A DNA stretch of 64,000 bases from Pseudomonas sp. SCA2728.1_7 (GCF_018138145.1 NZ_CP073104.1:3596001-3660000); one strand, 5' to 3'. Positions 25,766-35,895 are shown, counted from the stretch's first letter. Numbers and translations are program-made. Notes: generated by a model not told the origin, from the sequence alone.

Positions 25766-28411
25766 ATGCAAGACCTCGATCCCGTCGAAACCCAGGAATG
25801 GCTGGACGCCCTGGAATCGGTTCTCGACAAAGAAGGCGAAGACCGTGCTCACTATCTGATGACCCGTATGGGCGAACTCGCGACCCGCAGCGGCTCGCAG
25901 CTCCCTTACGCCATCACCACGCCTTACCGCAACACCATCCCGGTAACCCACGAAGCACGCATGCCTGGCGACCTGTTCATGGAACGCCGCATTCGCTCGC
26001 TGGTACGCTGGAACGCGATGGCCATGGTAATGCGTACGAACCTGAAAGATTCTGACCTGGGTGGTCACATCTCCAGCTTCGCTTCCAGTGCGACCCTGTA
26101 TGACATCGGCTTCAACTACTTCTTCCAGGCCCCGACCGACGAACACGGCGGCGACCTGATCTACTTCCAGGGCCACACCTCGCCAGGCGTTTACGCCCGT
26201 GCGTTCATGGAAGGCCGCATCACCGAAGACCAGATGAACAACTTCCGCCAGGAAGTCGACGGTCAGGGCCTGTCGTCCTACCCACACCCTTGGCTGATGC
26301 CTGACTTCTGGCAGTTCCCGACCGTATCGATGGGTCTGGGCCCGATCCAGGCGATCTACCAGGCACGCTTCATGAAGTACCTGGAACACCGCGGTTTCAT
26401 CCAGCCGGGCAAACAGAAAGTCTGGTGCTTCCTGGGCGACGGCGAGTGCGACGAGCCGGAATCCCTGGGCGCCATCTCCCTGGCCGGCCGCGAGAAGCTC
26501 GACAACCTGATCTTCGTCATCAACTGCAACCTGCAGCGCCTCGACGGCCCGGTTCGCGGCAACGGCAAGATCATCCAGGAACTCGAAGGCGTGTTCCGCG
26601 GTGCTCAGTGGAACGTGACCAAAGTCATCTGGGGCCGTTTCTGGGACCCACTGCTGGCCAAAGACGTCGACGGCATCCTGCAACGTCGTATGGACGAAGT
26701 CATCGACGGCGAGTACCAGAACTACAAAGCCAAAGACGGCGCGTTCGTCCGTGAACACTTCTTCAACACGCCAGAACTCAAGGCGATGGTTGCTGATCTG
26801 TCCGACGACGAGATCTGGAAACTCAACCGTGGCGGCCACGACCCGTACAAGGTCTATGCGGCTTACCACGAAGCGGTCAACCACAAAGAACAACCAACCG
26901 TCATTCTGGCCAAGACCATCAAGGGTTATGGCACCGGTGCCGGCGAAGCGAAAAACACTGCGCACAACACCAAGAAAGTCGATGTCGACAGCCTGAAGTT
27001 GTTCCGCGATCGTTTCGACATCCCGGTCAAGGACGAAGAGCTGGAGAACCTGCCGTTCTTCAAGCCAGAGCCAAACAGCGCCGAAGCCCGCTACCTCAGC
27101 GAGCGTCGCACTGCATTGGGCGGTTTCGTGCCTCAGCGCCGCGCACAAAGCTTCAGCGTGCCGACTCCGGATCTGGACACCCTCAAGGCCATCCTTGACG
27201 GTTCCGGCGACCGTGAAATTTCCACCACCATGGCGTTCGTGCGAATCCTCGCGCAACTGGTGAAGGACAAGGAAATCGGCCCGCGCATCGTTCCGATCAT
27301 CCCGGACGAAGCCCGTACCTTCGGTATGGAAGGCATGTTCCGTCAGCTCGGCATCTACTCGTCCGTCGGCCAGCTCTACGAGCCAGTCGATAAAGACCAG
27401 GTGATGTTCTACAAGGAAGACCAGAAAGGTCAGATCCTTGAAGAAGGCATCAACGAAGCAGGCGCCATGAGCTCGTTCATCGCTGCCGGTACTTCGTACT
27501 CCAGCCACAACCAGCCGATGCTGCCGTTCTACATCTTCTACTCGATGTTCGGCTTCCAGCGTATTGGCGACCTGGCTTGGGCCGCTGGTGACAGCCGTAC
27601 CCGTGGCTTCCTGATCGGCGGCACCGCCGGCCGGACCACCCTGAACGGTGAAGGTCTGCAACACGAAGACGGTCACAGCCACCTGCTGGCTGCAACCATC
27701 CCGAACTGCCGCACCTACGATCCAACCTACGGCTACGAGCTGGCGGTGATCATTCAGGACGGCATGAAGAAGATGACCGAAGAGCAACAGGACATCTTCT
27801 ACTACATCACCGTGATGAACGAGTCGTACCAGCAGCCAGCCATGCCGGCCGGTGCCGAAGAAGGCATCAAGAAAGGCATGTACTTGCTCGAAGAAGACAC
27901 TCGCGATGCGGCGCATCACGTCCAGCTGATGGGCTCCGGCACCATCCTGCGTGAAGTCCGTGAAGCGGCGAAGATTCTACGTGAAGAGTTCAACGTTGGC
28001 GCTGACGTCTGGAGCGTTACCAGCTTCAACGAACTGCGTCGCGACGGCCTCGCTGTAGAGCGCAGCAACCGTCTGAAGCCGGGCCAGAAGCCTAAGCTGA
28101 GCTACGTCGAAGAGTGCCTGAACGGCCGTAAAGGTCCGGTCATCGCCTCTACCGACTACATGAAACTGTTCGCCGAGCAGATCCGTCAGTGGGTACCGTC
28201 GAAGGAATTCAAAGTCCTCGGCACCGACGGTTTCGGCCGCAGCGACAGCCGCAAGAAACTGCGTCATTTCTTCGAAGTCGACCGTCATTTCGTGGTGTTG
28301 GCAGCCTTGGAAGCACTGGCTGACCGTGGTGATATCGAACCTAAGGTGGTGGCTGAGGCCATCGTCAAGTTCGGCATCGACCCGGAAAAACGCAACCCAC
28401 TGGACTGCTGA
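25766..28411 (+). CDS. aceE: Pyruvate dehydrogenase E1 component (homodimeric), AceE
   Basis: 881 residues, the size of the homodimeric gamma-proteobacterial E1. The thiamine diphosphate motif GDGECDEPESLGAISLAGREKLDNLIFVINCNLQ has the GDGE...NCN signature (about residues 227-258). Other family blocks are GRTTLNGEGLQHEDGHS and YDPTYGYELAVI. E1 decarboxylates pyruvate and acetylates the lipoyl groups of AceF. ATG start follows GGAGCAAGCC. aceF starts 11 bp downstream. Strong, ribosomal-protein-like codon bias indicates high expression. Confidence 0.98.
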   Translation: MQDLDPVETQEWLDALESVLDKEGEDRAHYLMTRMGELATRSGSQLPYAITTPYRNTIPVTHEARMPGDLFMERRIRSLVRWNAMAMVMRTNLKDSDLGGHISSFASSATLYDIGFNYFFQAPTDEHGGDLIYFQGHTSPGVYARAFMEGRITEDQMNNFRQEVDGQGLSSYPHPWLMPDFWQFPTVSMGLGPIQAIYQARFMKYLEHRGFIQPGKQKVWCFLGDGECDEPESLGAISLAGREKLDNLIFVINCNLQRLDGPVRGNGKIIQELEGVFRGAQWNVTKVIWGRFWDPLLAKDVDGILQRRMDEVIDGEYQNYKAKDGAFVREHFFNTPELKAMVADLSDDEIWKLNRGGHDPYKVYAAYHEAVNHKEQPTVILAKTIKGYGTGAGEAKNTAHNTKKVDVDSLKLFRDRFDIPVKDEELENLPFFKPEPNSAEARYLSERRTALGGFVPQRRAQSFSVPTPDLDTLKAILDGSGDREISTTMAFVRILAQLVKDKEIGPRIVPIIPDEARTFGMEGMFRQLGIYSSVGQLYEPVDKDQVMFYKEDQKGQILEEGINEAGAMSSFIAAGTSYSSHNQPMLPFYIFYSMFGFQRIGDLAWAAGDSRTRGFLIGGTAGRTTLNGEGLQHEDGHSHLLAATIPNCRTYDPTYGYELAVIIQDGMKKMTEEQQDIFYYITVMNESYQQPAMPAGAEEGIKKGMYLLEEDTRDAAHHVQLMGSGTILREVREAAKILREEFNVGADVWSVTSFNELRRDGLAVERSNRLKPGQKPKLSYVEECLNGRKGPVIASTDYMKLFAEQIRQWVPSKEFKVLGTDGFGRSDSRKKLRHFFEVDRHFVVLAALEALADRGDIEPKVVAEAIVKFGIDPEKRNPLDC

Positions 28412-28422
28412 GGAGACATTTT

Positions 28423-30387
28423 GTGAGCGAACTCATTCGCGTACCTGACATCGGCAGCGGTGAAGGTGAAGTAATTGAACTGTTTGTGAAGGTCGGCGAC
28501 CGTATCGAAGCCGACCAGAGCATCCTGACCCTGGAATCGGACAAGGCCAGCATGGAAGTGCCGGCCCCGAAAGCCGGTGTCATCAAGAGCCTGAAAGTGA
28601 AGCTGGGCGACCGTCTGAAAGAAGGCGACGAACTGCTTGAGCTGGAAGTCGAGGGCGCCGCTGAAGCGGCCCCTGCTCCGGCTGCTGCGCCGGCTGCAAA
28701 AGCTGAAGCCAAACCGGCTGCCGCTCCTGCAGCTGCCGCGCCAGCTGCTGCCCCTGCTGCCGCTTCGGTTCAGCAAGTGCACGTGCCGGACATCGGTTCG
28801 TCGGGCAAGGCGCAGATCATCGAGATTCAGGTCAAGGTCGGCGACACCGTCGAAGCTGATCAATCGTTGATCACCCTCGAATCCGACAAGGCGAGCATGG
28901 AAATCCCGTCGCCTGCCGCTGGCGTGGTCAAGGCCATCAGCGTCAAGCTCAACGACGAAGTCGGCACTGGCGACCTGATTCTGGATCTGGAAGTGGCGGG
29001 TGCTGCGGCCCCTGCTGCGGCCGCTCCAGCTCAAGCTGCTGCTCCGGCTGCTGCCGCTGCGCCTGCTCCGGCAGCCGCTCCAGCTGCACCGGTGGCTGAC
29101 AGCGTTCAGGACATCCACGTTCCGGACATCGGTTCGGCCGGCAAAGCCAAGATCATCGAAGTGTTGGTCAAGGCTGGCGACAGCGTTGAAGCCGACCAGT
29201 CGCTGATCACCCTGGAATCCGACAAGGCGAGCATGGAAATCCCATCGCCTGCCGCTGGCGTGGTGGAAAGCGTTTCCATCAAGCTGGATGACGAAGTCGG
29301 TACCGGCGACCTGATCCTCAAGCTGAAAGTCAAAGGCGCAGCGCCTGCTGCTACCCCGGCTCCAGCTGCCGCCGCTGCTGCTCCGAGCGCTCCGGCACCT
29401 GCCGCTGCTGCTCCGGCTGCCGCTGCACCTGCTGCCGCTCCAGCCGCCGCACCGGCCAAGCCGGGCGCGAAAGTTCACGCCGGCCCAGCCGTGCGTCAAC
29501 TGGCCCGTGAGTTCGGCGTCGAGCTGAACGCGGTCGGCGCCAGCGGCCCGCACGGTCGTATCTTGAAAGAAGACGTGCAGGTTTACGTCAAAGCGATGAT
29601 GCAGAAGGCCAAGGAAGCACCGGCCGCTGCTGCTGGCGCAACCGGTGGCGCGGGCATCCCGCCGATTCCGGTCGTCGACTTCAGCCGTTTCGGCGAAATC
29701 GAAGAAGTGCCGATGACTCGTCTGATGCAGATCGGCGCGTCGAGCCTGCACCGCAGCTGGCTGAACATCCCGCACGTGACTCAGTTCGATTCGGCTGATA
29801 TCACCGAGCTGGAAGCCTTCCGCGTCGCGCAGAAAGCCGTTGCAGAGAAGGCCGGCGTCAAGCTGACCATCCTGCCGCTGCTGCTCAAGTCCTGCGCGCA
29901 CATGCTCAAGGAACTGCCGGACTTCAACAGTTCGCTGGCGCCAAGCGGCAAAGCGATCATCCGCAAGAAATACGTCAACATCGGCTTCGCCGTCGACACT
30001 CCGGATGGCCTGCTGGTACCGGTCATCAAGAACGTCGACCAGAAGAGCCTTCTGCAGCTTGCGGCTGAGGCGGCTGCGTTGGCCGCCAAAGCCCGCGACA
30101 AGAAGCTCACCGCTGACGACATGCAGGGCGCCTGCTTCACCATTTCCAGCCTCGGCCACATTGGCGGCACCGGCTTCACGCCGATCGTCAACGCGCCGGA
30201 AGTGGCGATTCTCGGTGTTTCCAAGGCAACCATCCAGCCAGTCTGGGACGGCAAAGCCTTCCAGCCGAAACTGATGCTGCCACTGTCGCTGTCCTACGAT
30301 CACCGTGTGATCAACGGCGCCGCTGCCGCACGCTTCACCCAGCGTCTGGGCAGCCTGCTGGCGGACATCCGCACGATCCTGCTGTAA
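28423..30387 (+). CDS. aceF: Pyruvate dehydrogenase E2, dihydrolipoamide acetyltransferase AceF
   Basis: 654 residues with GTG start and AGGAGA ribosome site just after the aceE stop. Three lipoyl domains carry ESDKASME with the lipoylated Lys near residues 41, 156 and 267, separated by long Ala/Pro linkers. An E3/E1-binding domain follows at about 350-386 (AGPAVRQLAREFGVELNAV), then the catalytic domain ending with SYDHRVINGAAAARF (His near 627). Asn for Asp in DHRVxG is usual in Pseudomonas and Azotobacter. E2 forms the cubic core of the complex. E3 (lpdA) is not in the window. Confidence 0.98.
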   Translation: MSELIRVPDIGSGEGEVIELFVKVGDRIEADQSILTLESDKASMEVPAPKAGVIKSLKVKLGDRLKEGDELLELEVEGAAEAAPAPAAAPAAKAEAKPAAAPAAAAPAAAPAAASVQQVHVPDIGSSGKAQIIEIQVKVGDTVEADQSLITLESDKASMEIPSPAAGVVKAISVKLNDEVGTGDLILDLEVAGAAAPAAAAPAQAAAPAAAAAPAPAAAPAAPVADSVQDIHVPDIGSAGKAKIIEVLVKAGDSVEADQSLITLESDKASMEIPSPAAGVVESVSIKLDDEVGTGDLILKLKVKGAAPAATPAPAAAAAAPSAPAPAAAAPAAAAPAAAPAAAPAKPGAKVHAGPAVRQLAREFGVELNAVGASGPHGRILKEDVQVYVKAMMQKAKEAPAAAAGATGGAGIPPIPVVDFSRFGEIEEVPMTRLMQIGASSLHRSWLNIPHVTQFDSADITELEAFRVAQKAVAEKAGVKLTILPLLLKSCAHMLKELPDFNSSLAPSGKAIIRKKYVNIGFAVDTPDGLLVPVIKNVDQKSLLQLAAEAAALAAKARDKKLTADDMQGACFTISSLGHIGGTGFTPIVNAPEVAILGVSKATIQPVWDGKAFQPKLMLPLSLSYDHRVINGAAAARFTQRLGSLLADIRTILL

Positions 30388-30391
30388 CTCG

Positions 30392-30419
30392 ATCGGCCCT
30401 CCGGCAACGGAGGGCCGAT
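30392..30419. terminator. Perfect 12-bp stem with GCAA tetraloop after aceF
   Basis: ATCGGCCCTCCG (30392-30403) and CGGAGGGCCGAT (30408-30419) form a perfect 12-bp hairpin closed by GCAA, starting 5 bp after the aceF stop. There is no T-run, so it probably protects the 3' end or works with the second stem downstream. Confidence 0.6.
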
Positions 30420-30457
30420 TGCTGCACCCTTTCGAGCGCCACACGCTCGTACCTCAA

Positions 30458-30485
30458 CCCCGTCAGTTTGGCGGGGCTTTTTTTT
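30458..30485 (+). terminator. Intrinsic terminator of the aceEF operon
   Basis: CCCCG (30458-30462) pairs with CGGGG (30472-30476) and is followed by nine T (30477-30485). This is the true rho-independent terminator, about 70-100 bp after the aceF stop. Confidence 0.75.
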
Positions 30486-30662
30486 GCCTGAAAAATCCTT
30501 CCGGTCTTTTTCCCACATGTTGCGCTGATATCGGCCACAAGCCTGGTCGACTTGGCGCCGATCTTTTTTATTCGTCACGCAACTAACCTAAGCGCAGCCA
30601 ATTTAACTAAGCAAACTTCGCGAAAACTCATACTCATTAAAATTCATTCGAATGGATTCGAC

Positions 30663-32060
30663 ATGTTAAAACCCACTATCGGCCCGATTGTCGGCCACGT
30701 TACAACTAATCATGCGCGCATATTCATGCGTGGCGAGCGGCGCAACAATGCGCCGGTATTTGCCGGGGTGCGTTTTCGCAGTTCCGGCACACAACAATGG
30801 TCGAACGGCAACTTCGCACGCCTGAGCGAATTACGCGATATGTCGCAAGTATTCGCCCTGAACAACTTGAGCAGCGACACCGAATATGAATATCAGGCCG
30901 GCTGGTTCAGTCCGATGAATCCGGTGCACACGCCGGACAGCGTCGCTGAACTGCCGCTGCAATGGCCGCGAGAGATCTACCGCTTGCGCACCCGCTCCAG
31001 CAAGGTCCTGCAGCCCAGAGCCTATATCGTCGGCTCCTGCCGCTACCTGCGCATGACCGCCGGTGTCGCCGTCCTGCCGCAATTGGGCGATCGTATCTTC
31101 GCGTCCATCAATCAGGTGATCGAAGGCATACAACCGCCGATCAGCGCGGTATTGATGACCGGCGATCAAATTTACGTCGACGATTTGAATCTACTTGCAC
31201 CGGATCGCGACTATAAAGATATCCTAAGCAAGTATCGCGCGGCTTTTTCCCAGCCGAATATAAAACGACTGATGTCCGGCACTTCGACTTACATGATTCT
31301 CGACGATCACGAAATCGAAGATAACTGGCCCGCCAATGCGAGCAAGTCCGACGGCGATTTATATCGCAACGCCATGGCCGCTTATGAGTTGTATCAGGCC
31401 AGTCACAGCCCGGCACACCCACTGACAACTAACGGCGAAGTAGATCACTCGACACTTGAGCATTACTGGTATCAATTCAGCGACGGCGATATCGAATGGT
31501 TTGTCACTGACAGTCGCACCCGCCGCCACTTGTCAGGCGATGATCGACGGATCCTCGACGAGGCACAGGAACAGGCCCTGCTCAAATGGCTGAGTCACAG
31601 CACGGCGCGGGTCAAGTTCGTGGTCACCAGCGTGATGTTCTATCCGGATCGCAAACTTAACGGCGATGACGCCTGGAAAGCCTTCCCCGAGCAGCGCCTG
31701 CGCCTGCTGGAAACCATCCGCACCCGGCGCATCAAGAATGTCGTGTTCATCTCCGGGGACGTGCATGGCTCGCTGACGGCTCGCCTGAGTCACAGTGAAG
31801 ACCCGGATTTCGAAGTCCACACCGTGGTCTCCTCACCGCTGTGCAACAGCAAACTGCTGCCGTATGCCAAAGCGTCCACGTTCATTCTTGATCAGCCGCT
31901 GGTGCGTACGGCGGCCGGCGATTATCGACATGAGCTGAGCAGCACGGTGGTCAGTGAAGACAATTTCGCCCACCTGGTGGTCGAGGCCGGGCAGATTCAG
32001 GTCAATTACCACGACCGCGATGGCAAACAGCTGCAGTCGATCGCCATAAAACTGCGCTAA
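30663..32060 (+). CDS. PhoD-like metallophosphatase (alkaline phosphatase D family)
   Basis: 465 residues from the ATG at 30663; an in-frame extension to 30552 does not look coding. Metal-site motifs of the PhoD family are in order: MTGDQIYVDD, MILDDHEIEDNW and VVFISGDVHGSLTA. N-terminal residues 1-100 form a fibronectin-like/PhoD N domain. Unlike secreted PhoD, no Tat (RR) or Sec signal is present, so the enzyme is predicted to be cytoplasmic, like other PhoD-like proteins in pseudomonads. The substrate is unknown (phosphodiester or phospholipid). It is inserted between aceF and dipA, which are neighbours in PAO1. It has its own weak promoter region with low GC. Confidence 0.85.
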   Translation: MLKPTIGPIVGHVTTNHARIFMRGERRNNAPVFAGVRFRSSGTQQWSNGNFARLSELRDMSQVFALNNLSSDTEYEYQAGWFSPMNPVHTPDSVAELPLQWPREIYRLRTRSSKVLQPRAYIVGSCRYLRMTAGVAVLPQLGDRIFASINQVIEGIQPPISAVLMTGDQIYVDDLNLLAPDRDYKDILSKYRAAFSQPNIKRLMSGTSTYMILDDHEIEDNWPANASKSDGDLYRNAMAAYELYQASHSPAHPLTTNGEVDHSTLEHYWYQFSDGDIEWFVTDSRTRRHLSGDDRRILDEAQEQALLKWLSHSTARVKFVVTSVMFYPDRKLNGDDAWKAFPEQRLRLLETIRTRRIKNVVFISGDVHGSLTARLSHSEDPDFEVHTVVSSPLCNSKLLPYAKASTFILDQPLVRTAAGDYRHELSSTVVSEDNFAHLVVEAGQIQVNYHDRDGKQLQSIAIKLR

Positions 32061-32312
32061 GCCTTGAAGATCGCAGCCTTCGGCAGCTCCTGCAGAGGGC
32101 GCATTGCCCTGTAGATATTGGCGAAGGCTGCGATCTTTGGCTCTTTTCAGCCACGGGCTGGAGAAATGTTCAGTGCAGCCGACATATTCTTATAGCACTT
32201 GGCCTTCATCTCTCTTGTCAGTCGGTGCCGCAATGATGCAACCTTGCCGCAGGCAACAGTAAAGAGGGCGCGAGCCCGGCGCGTTCAGCATATTTCCAAG
32301 CGAGTTCCCTTC
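32061..32312. repeat. Spacer with a long inverted repeat (GATCGCAGCC family) before dipA
   Basis: AAGATCGCAGCCTTCG (32067-32082) is matched by its complement at 32122-32137, a 16-bp stem that probably ends transcription after the phosphatase gene. The same repeat family recurs after msrA (35896-35999). The rest, to 32312, is the dipA leader. Confidence 0.65.
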
Positions 32313-35009
32313 ATGAAGAGCCAACCCGATGCCGCCAGCCGTATGGCGGCCGAGGTAGTGACGCAGTTGCCTGTGCCCTCGCGGCTCGGCATGCTGCGTT
32401 TCGAGCGCTTGAATGAAGCCAGTTGGGCCATGCTGTTTCTCGATCCCAACTGCGAACGCCAGTTCGGTCAGCCGGCCGTCGAGCTTTGCGCGCTGGTCGG
32501 CTCACCCTACGCCAGCCTGATGGAACCCGAAGCGCGTTATCAACTGCACGACGCGATCCAGCAACAGTTGACCGCCAGCCCGCATTATCTGGTGCGATAC
32601 ACCCTGCACACGGCTGCCGGTGCGCTGAACATTCTGGAACTGGGCGAAGCCTACAAACAACACAACCGTCATCTGCTGCGCGGCTATCTGCTGGCGGTCG
32701 ATCACGTCTTCGACGAAGCACCGCCACTGCCCTCCGTTGACCTCGAAACGCAGAATTCGCGCCTGCAAATCGCCCTTGAACTCAACCAACGGGCGCAGCA
32801 GGAACAACTGCAGCATTTGGAACGCGTACGCGCCCAGCAGGACTTGATTCTGTTGCTCGCTCGTCAGCGTTACAGCACGCACAACTCGCTGCAGGAAGCC
32901 GCCGAGCTGATCACCCGCTGCGCCTGCGATATCTATGAGATCGACTGCGCCAGCCTGTGGAACCTCGAAGGCCAGCATCTGGTGCCGATTTCCGCGTACC
33001 ACCGCGCGACCCAGGAATACATCCTACCGGACGTGATCGACATCAGCAGTTTCCCCGACTACATGGAAGCGCTGCACAGCAGCCGCGCCATCGACGCACA
33101 CAACGCGATGCGCGATCCGCGCACTCGCGAGATGGCCGAAGCCCTGCGCCCGCGCGACGTCAACGCGATGCTCGATGCGAGTATTCGCGTCGATGGCCAA
33201 GTGGTCGGCGTGCTGTGTCTGGAACAGACCGGCGTCACCCGCGCCTGGCAGTCCGACGAAATCGCCTTTGCCGGCGAGCTGGCCGACCAGTTCGCACAAG
33301 TCATCAACAACCACAACCGCCGCACCGCCACCAGCGCCCTGCACCTGTTCCAGCGTGCAGTCGAGCAAAGCGCCAACGCGTTTTTGCTGGTCAATTGCGA
33401 CGGCGTGGTCGAGTACGTCAACCCGAGCTTCACCGCGATCACCCAGTACACCACCGAAGAAGTTCACGGCCAGCGCCTGTCCGAGCTGCCGGCGTTGGAA
33501 AACCTCAGTGAACTGCTGTTCGACGCGCCTTCGGCGCTGGCCAAGAGCAACAGCTGGCAGGGCGAATTCAAAAGCCGCCGCAAGAATCTCGAACCGTACT
33601 GGGGTCAGCTGTCGATCTCCAAGGTCTATGGCGATAACCGTGAGCTGACGCACTACATCGGCATCTACGAAGACATCACCCAGACCAAACTGGCGCAACA
33701 GCGCATCGAGCGTCTGGCCTACACCGACAACCTGACCAACCTCGGCAACCGGCCGGCGTTTATCCGCAATCTCGACGAACGCTTCGCCCGCGATAGCGAT
33801 ACGCCGATCAGCCTGTTGCTGGTGGACATCGACAACTTCAAGCGGATCAACGACAGCCTCGGTCACCAGACTGGCGACAAATTGCTGATCAGCCTCGCTC
33901 GGCGTTTGCGCAACAGCCTGAGTCCGAGCGGCAGCCTCGCGCGGTTCGCCAGTAACGAGTTTGCGGTGTTGCTCGACGATACCGATCTGGCGACCGGCCA
34001 GCAGATCGCCAACCAGTTGCTGGCGACCCTCGACAAGCCGATGTTCGTCGACAACCAGTTGATCAGCGTCACCGGTTCGGTCGGCTTGGCCTGCGCGCCG
34101 CTGCACGGTCGCGACCCGCAAACGCTGATGCGCAACGCCGGTCTGGCACTGCACAAGGCCAAGGCCAACGGCAAACATCAGGTGCAGGTCTTCACCGAAG
34201 CGTTGAATGCCGAGGCCAGTTACAAACTGTTCGTCGAGAACAACCTGCGCCGCGCCCTGACCCAGAACGAACTGGACGTGTTCTACCAGCCCAAGCTGTG
34301 CCTGCGCAGCGGTCGTCTGCTGGGCATGGAAGCATTGTTGCGCTGGAATCACCCGGAACGCGGCATGATCCGCCCGGACCAGTTCATCAGCGTCGCCGAA
34401 GAAACCGGTCTGATCATTCCGATCGGCAAGTGGATCGCCCGTCAGGCCTGCCGCATGAGCAAAGCGCTGACTGCTGCCGGGATGGGCAATCTGCAAGTGG
34501 CGATCAACCTGTCGCCCAAGCAATTCTCCGACCCGGATCTGGTCGCCTCCATCGCCAACATCCTCAAGGAAGAAGCGCTGCCGGCCTATCTGCTCGAACT
34601 GGAACTGACCGAAGGCCTGCTGCTGGAAGCCACCGAAGACACGCACTTGCAACTCGACCAGCTCAAGCGTCTCGGCCTGACCCTGGCCATGGACGACTTC
34701 GGCACCGGTTATTCGTCGCTGAGCTATCTGAAGAAATTCCCGATCGACATCATCAAGATCGATCGCAGCTTCATCCACGAAATTCCCGATAACCAGGACG
34801 ACATGGAAATCACCTCGGCGGTGATCGCCATGGCGCACAACCTGAAACTCAAGGTCGTGGCCGAAGGCATCGAGACCGCCGAACAACTGGCGTTCCTGCG
34901 TCGCCACCGTTGCGATGTCGGACAGGGTTACCTGTTTGACCGGCCGATCCCCGGCGGCGAACTGATCCAGGCGCTGAAGCGCTACCCGCGCGGCCCGTTG
35001 TGCCTATAA
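32313..35009 (+). CDS. dipA: Cyclic-di-GMP phosphodiesterase DipA (PAS-GAF-PAS-GGDEF-EAL)
   Basis: 898 residues from the ATG at 32313, close to the 899 of P. aeruginosa DipA (PA5017), which also lies after aceF. An in-frame extension to 32199 looks non-coding. Order: N-terminal PAS-like region (about 20-150), GAF (about 180-330), PAS (about 345-460), GGDEF (about 465-625), EAL (about 640-890). The GGDEF site reads ASNEF (about residue 545), so cyclase activity should be lost. The EAL site is intact: MEALLRW, ELTEGLLLE, DDFGTGYSS, KIDRSF and VVAEGIET. Soluble. Role by homology: lowers c-di-GMP during biofilm dispersion and swarming. Confidence 0.93.
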   Translation: MKSQPDAASRMAAEVVTQLPVPSRLGMLRFERLNEASWAMLFLDPNCERQFGQPAVELCALVGSPYASLMEPEARYQLHDAIQQQLTASPHYLVRYTLHTAAGALNILELGEAYKQHNRHLLRGYLLAVDHVFDEAPPLPSVDLETQNSRLQIALELNQRAQQEQLQHLERVRAQQDLILLLARQRYSTHNSLQEAAELITRCACDIYEIDCASLWNLEGQHLVPISAYHRATQEYILPDVIDISSFPDYMEALHSSRAIDAHNAMRDPRTREMAEALRPRDVNAMLDASIRVDGQVVGVLCLEQTGVTRAWQSDEIAFAGELADQFAQVINNHNRRTATSALHLFQRAVEQSANAFLLVNCDGVVEYVNPSFTAITQYTTEEVHGQRLSELPALENLSELLFDAPSALAKSNSWQGEFKSRRKNLEPYWGQLSISKVYGDNRELTHYIGIYEDITQTKLAQQRIERLAYTDNLTNLGNRPAFIRNLDERFARDSDTPISLLLVDIDNFKRINDSLGHQTGDKLLISLARRLRNSLSPSGSLARFASNEFAVLLDDTDLATGQQIANQLLATLDKPMFVDNQLISVTGSVGLACAPLHGRDPQTLMRNAGLALHKAKANGKHQVQVFTEALNAEASYKLFVENNLRRALTQNELDVFYQPKLCLRSGRLLGMEALLRWNHPERGMIRPDQFISVAEETGLIIPIGKWIARQACRMSKALTAAGMGNLQVAINLSPKQFSDPDLVASIANILKEEALPAYLLELELTEGLLLEATEDTHLQLDQLKRLGLTLAMDDFGTGYSSLSYLKKFPIDIIKIDRSFIHEIPDNQDDMEITSAVIAMAHNLKLKVVAEGIETAEQLAFLRRHRCDVGQGYLFDRPIPGGELIQALKRYPRGPLCL

Positions 35010-35024
35010 ACACCGCAAATCCCT

Positions 35025-35113
35025 TGTAGGCCTTCGCCTGCTCGCGATAGCGGTGTGTCAGCAACAAACCCTCTGACTGACCCACCGCTATCGCGAGCAG
35101 GCTCACTCCTACA
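35025..35113. repeat. REP pair (BIME) between dipA and msrA
   Basis: Two inverted REP units (CGCCTGCTCGCGATAGCGG at the left, CCGCTATCGCGAGCAGG at the right, with TGTAGG/CCTACA outer ends) form a long hairpin 15 bp after the dipA stop. Same family as the units at 22057, 40858, 46989 and 61403. Confidence 0.85.
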
Positions 35114-35218
35114 ATGTTGTGCGAGTACCCGCACATTTTGGGTAGTGATTAACCGGGCATCATTCGGCACACTGGCGGTCTGACTTTTTACATCCCATCC
35201 TGACTGAGAGGAACGATC

Positions 35219-35884
35219 ATGGTTCTGCGCTCGGAAATTCTGGTGAACAAAAACGTGCTCCCGACTAAAGAACAAGCTCTGCCCGGCCGCGAAACCGCGA
35301 TGACCCTGCCTGAAAAGCACTTCGTCTTCGAAGAAACCCCGCTGCTTGGCCCGTTTTTCCAGGACGTCGATTTTGCGATCTTCGGTCTGGGCTGTTTCTG
35401 GGGCGCCGAGCGCCGTTTCTGGCAGCGTGAAGGCGTGGTCAGCACGGTCGTCGGTTATGCCGGCGGCTTCACGCCGAACCCGACCTACGAAGAAGTCTGC
35501 TCGGGCCTGACCGGCCACGCGGAAGTGGTGCTGGTGGTGTATGACAAGGCAAAAGTCAGCTACGAAGAGTTGCTGGCGATGTTCTGGGAACTGCACAACC
35601 CGACGCAAGGCATGCGTCAGGGCAATGACATCGGCACGCAGTACCGCTCGGTGATCTACGCGACCTCGCCTGAGCATCTGGATGCGGCGCTGAAGAGCAA
35701 GGCGACCTATCAGGCCGAGCTGTCGAAAGCCGGTCTGGGCGAGATCAGCACCGAGATCGAACAGGCGCCGACCGTGTACTTCGCCGAGACGTATCACCAG
35801 CAGTATCTGGCGAAGAATCCTGAGGGTTACTGCGGGATTGGCGGCACCGGCGTGTGCATGCCACCGAGCCTGGCAGGCAATTAA
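35219..35884 (+). CDS. msrA: Peptide methionine sulfoxide reductase MsrA
   Basis: 221 residues. [15 protein letters not shown] holds the catalytic Cys of the GCFW motif; [26 protein letters not shown] and [34 protein letters not shown] complete the fold and the resolving Cys region. It reduces methionine-S-sulfoxide in proteins and free methionine using thioredoxin. ATG start with GAGAGGAA ribosome site. Same place as PA5018, directly after dipA. Confidence 0.97.
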   Translation: MVLRSEILVNKNVLPTKEQALPGRETAMTLPEKHFVFEETPLLGPFFQDVDFAIFGLGCFWGAERRFWQREGVVSTVVGYAGGFTPNPTYEEVCSGLTGHAEVVLVVYDKAKVSYEELLAMFWELHNPTQGMRQGNDIGTQYRSVIYATSPEHLDAALKSKATYQAELSKAGLGEISTEIEQAPTVYFAETYHQQYLAKNPEGYCGIGGTGVCMPPSLAGN

Positions 35885-35895
35885 ATCCTGAAAGC

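Noticed and set aside
25670..27919. 749-codon minus-strand ORF antisense to aceE
   Set aside because: aceE is complete and conserved on the plus strand; the antisense frame has no recognisable motif.
30295..30309. Inactive AceF because of Asn in DHRVIN-G
   Set aside because: Asn at this place is normal in Pseudomonas and Azotobacter E2; the catalytic His and Asp are present.
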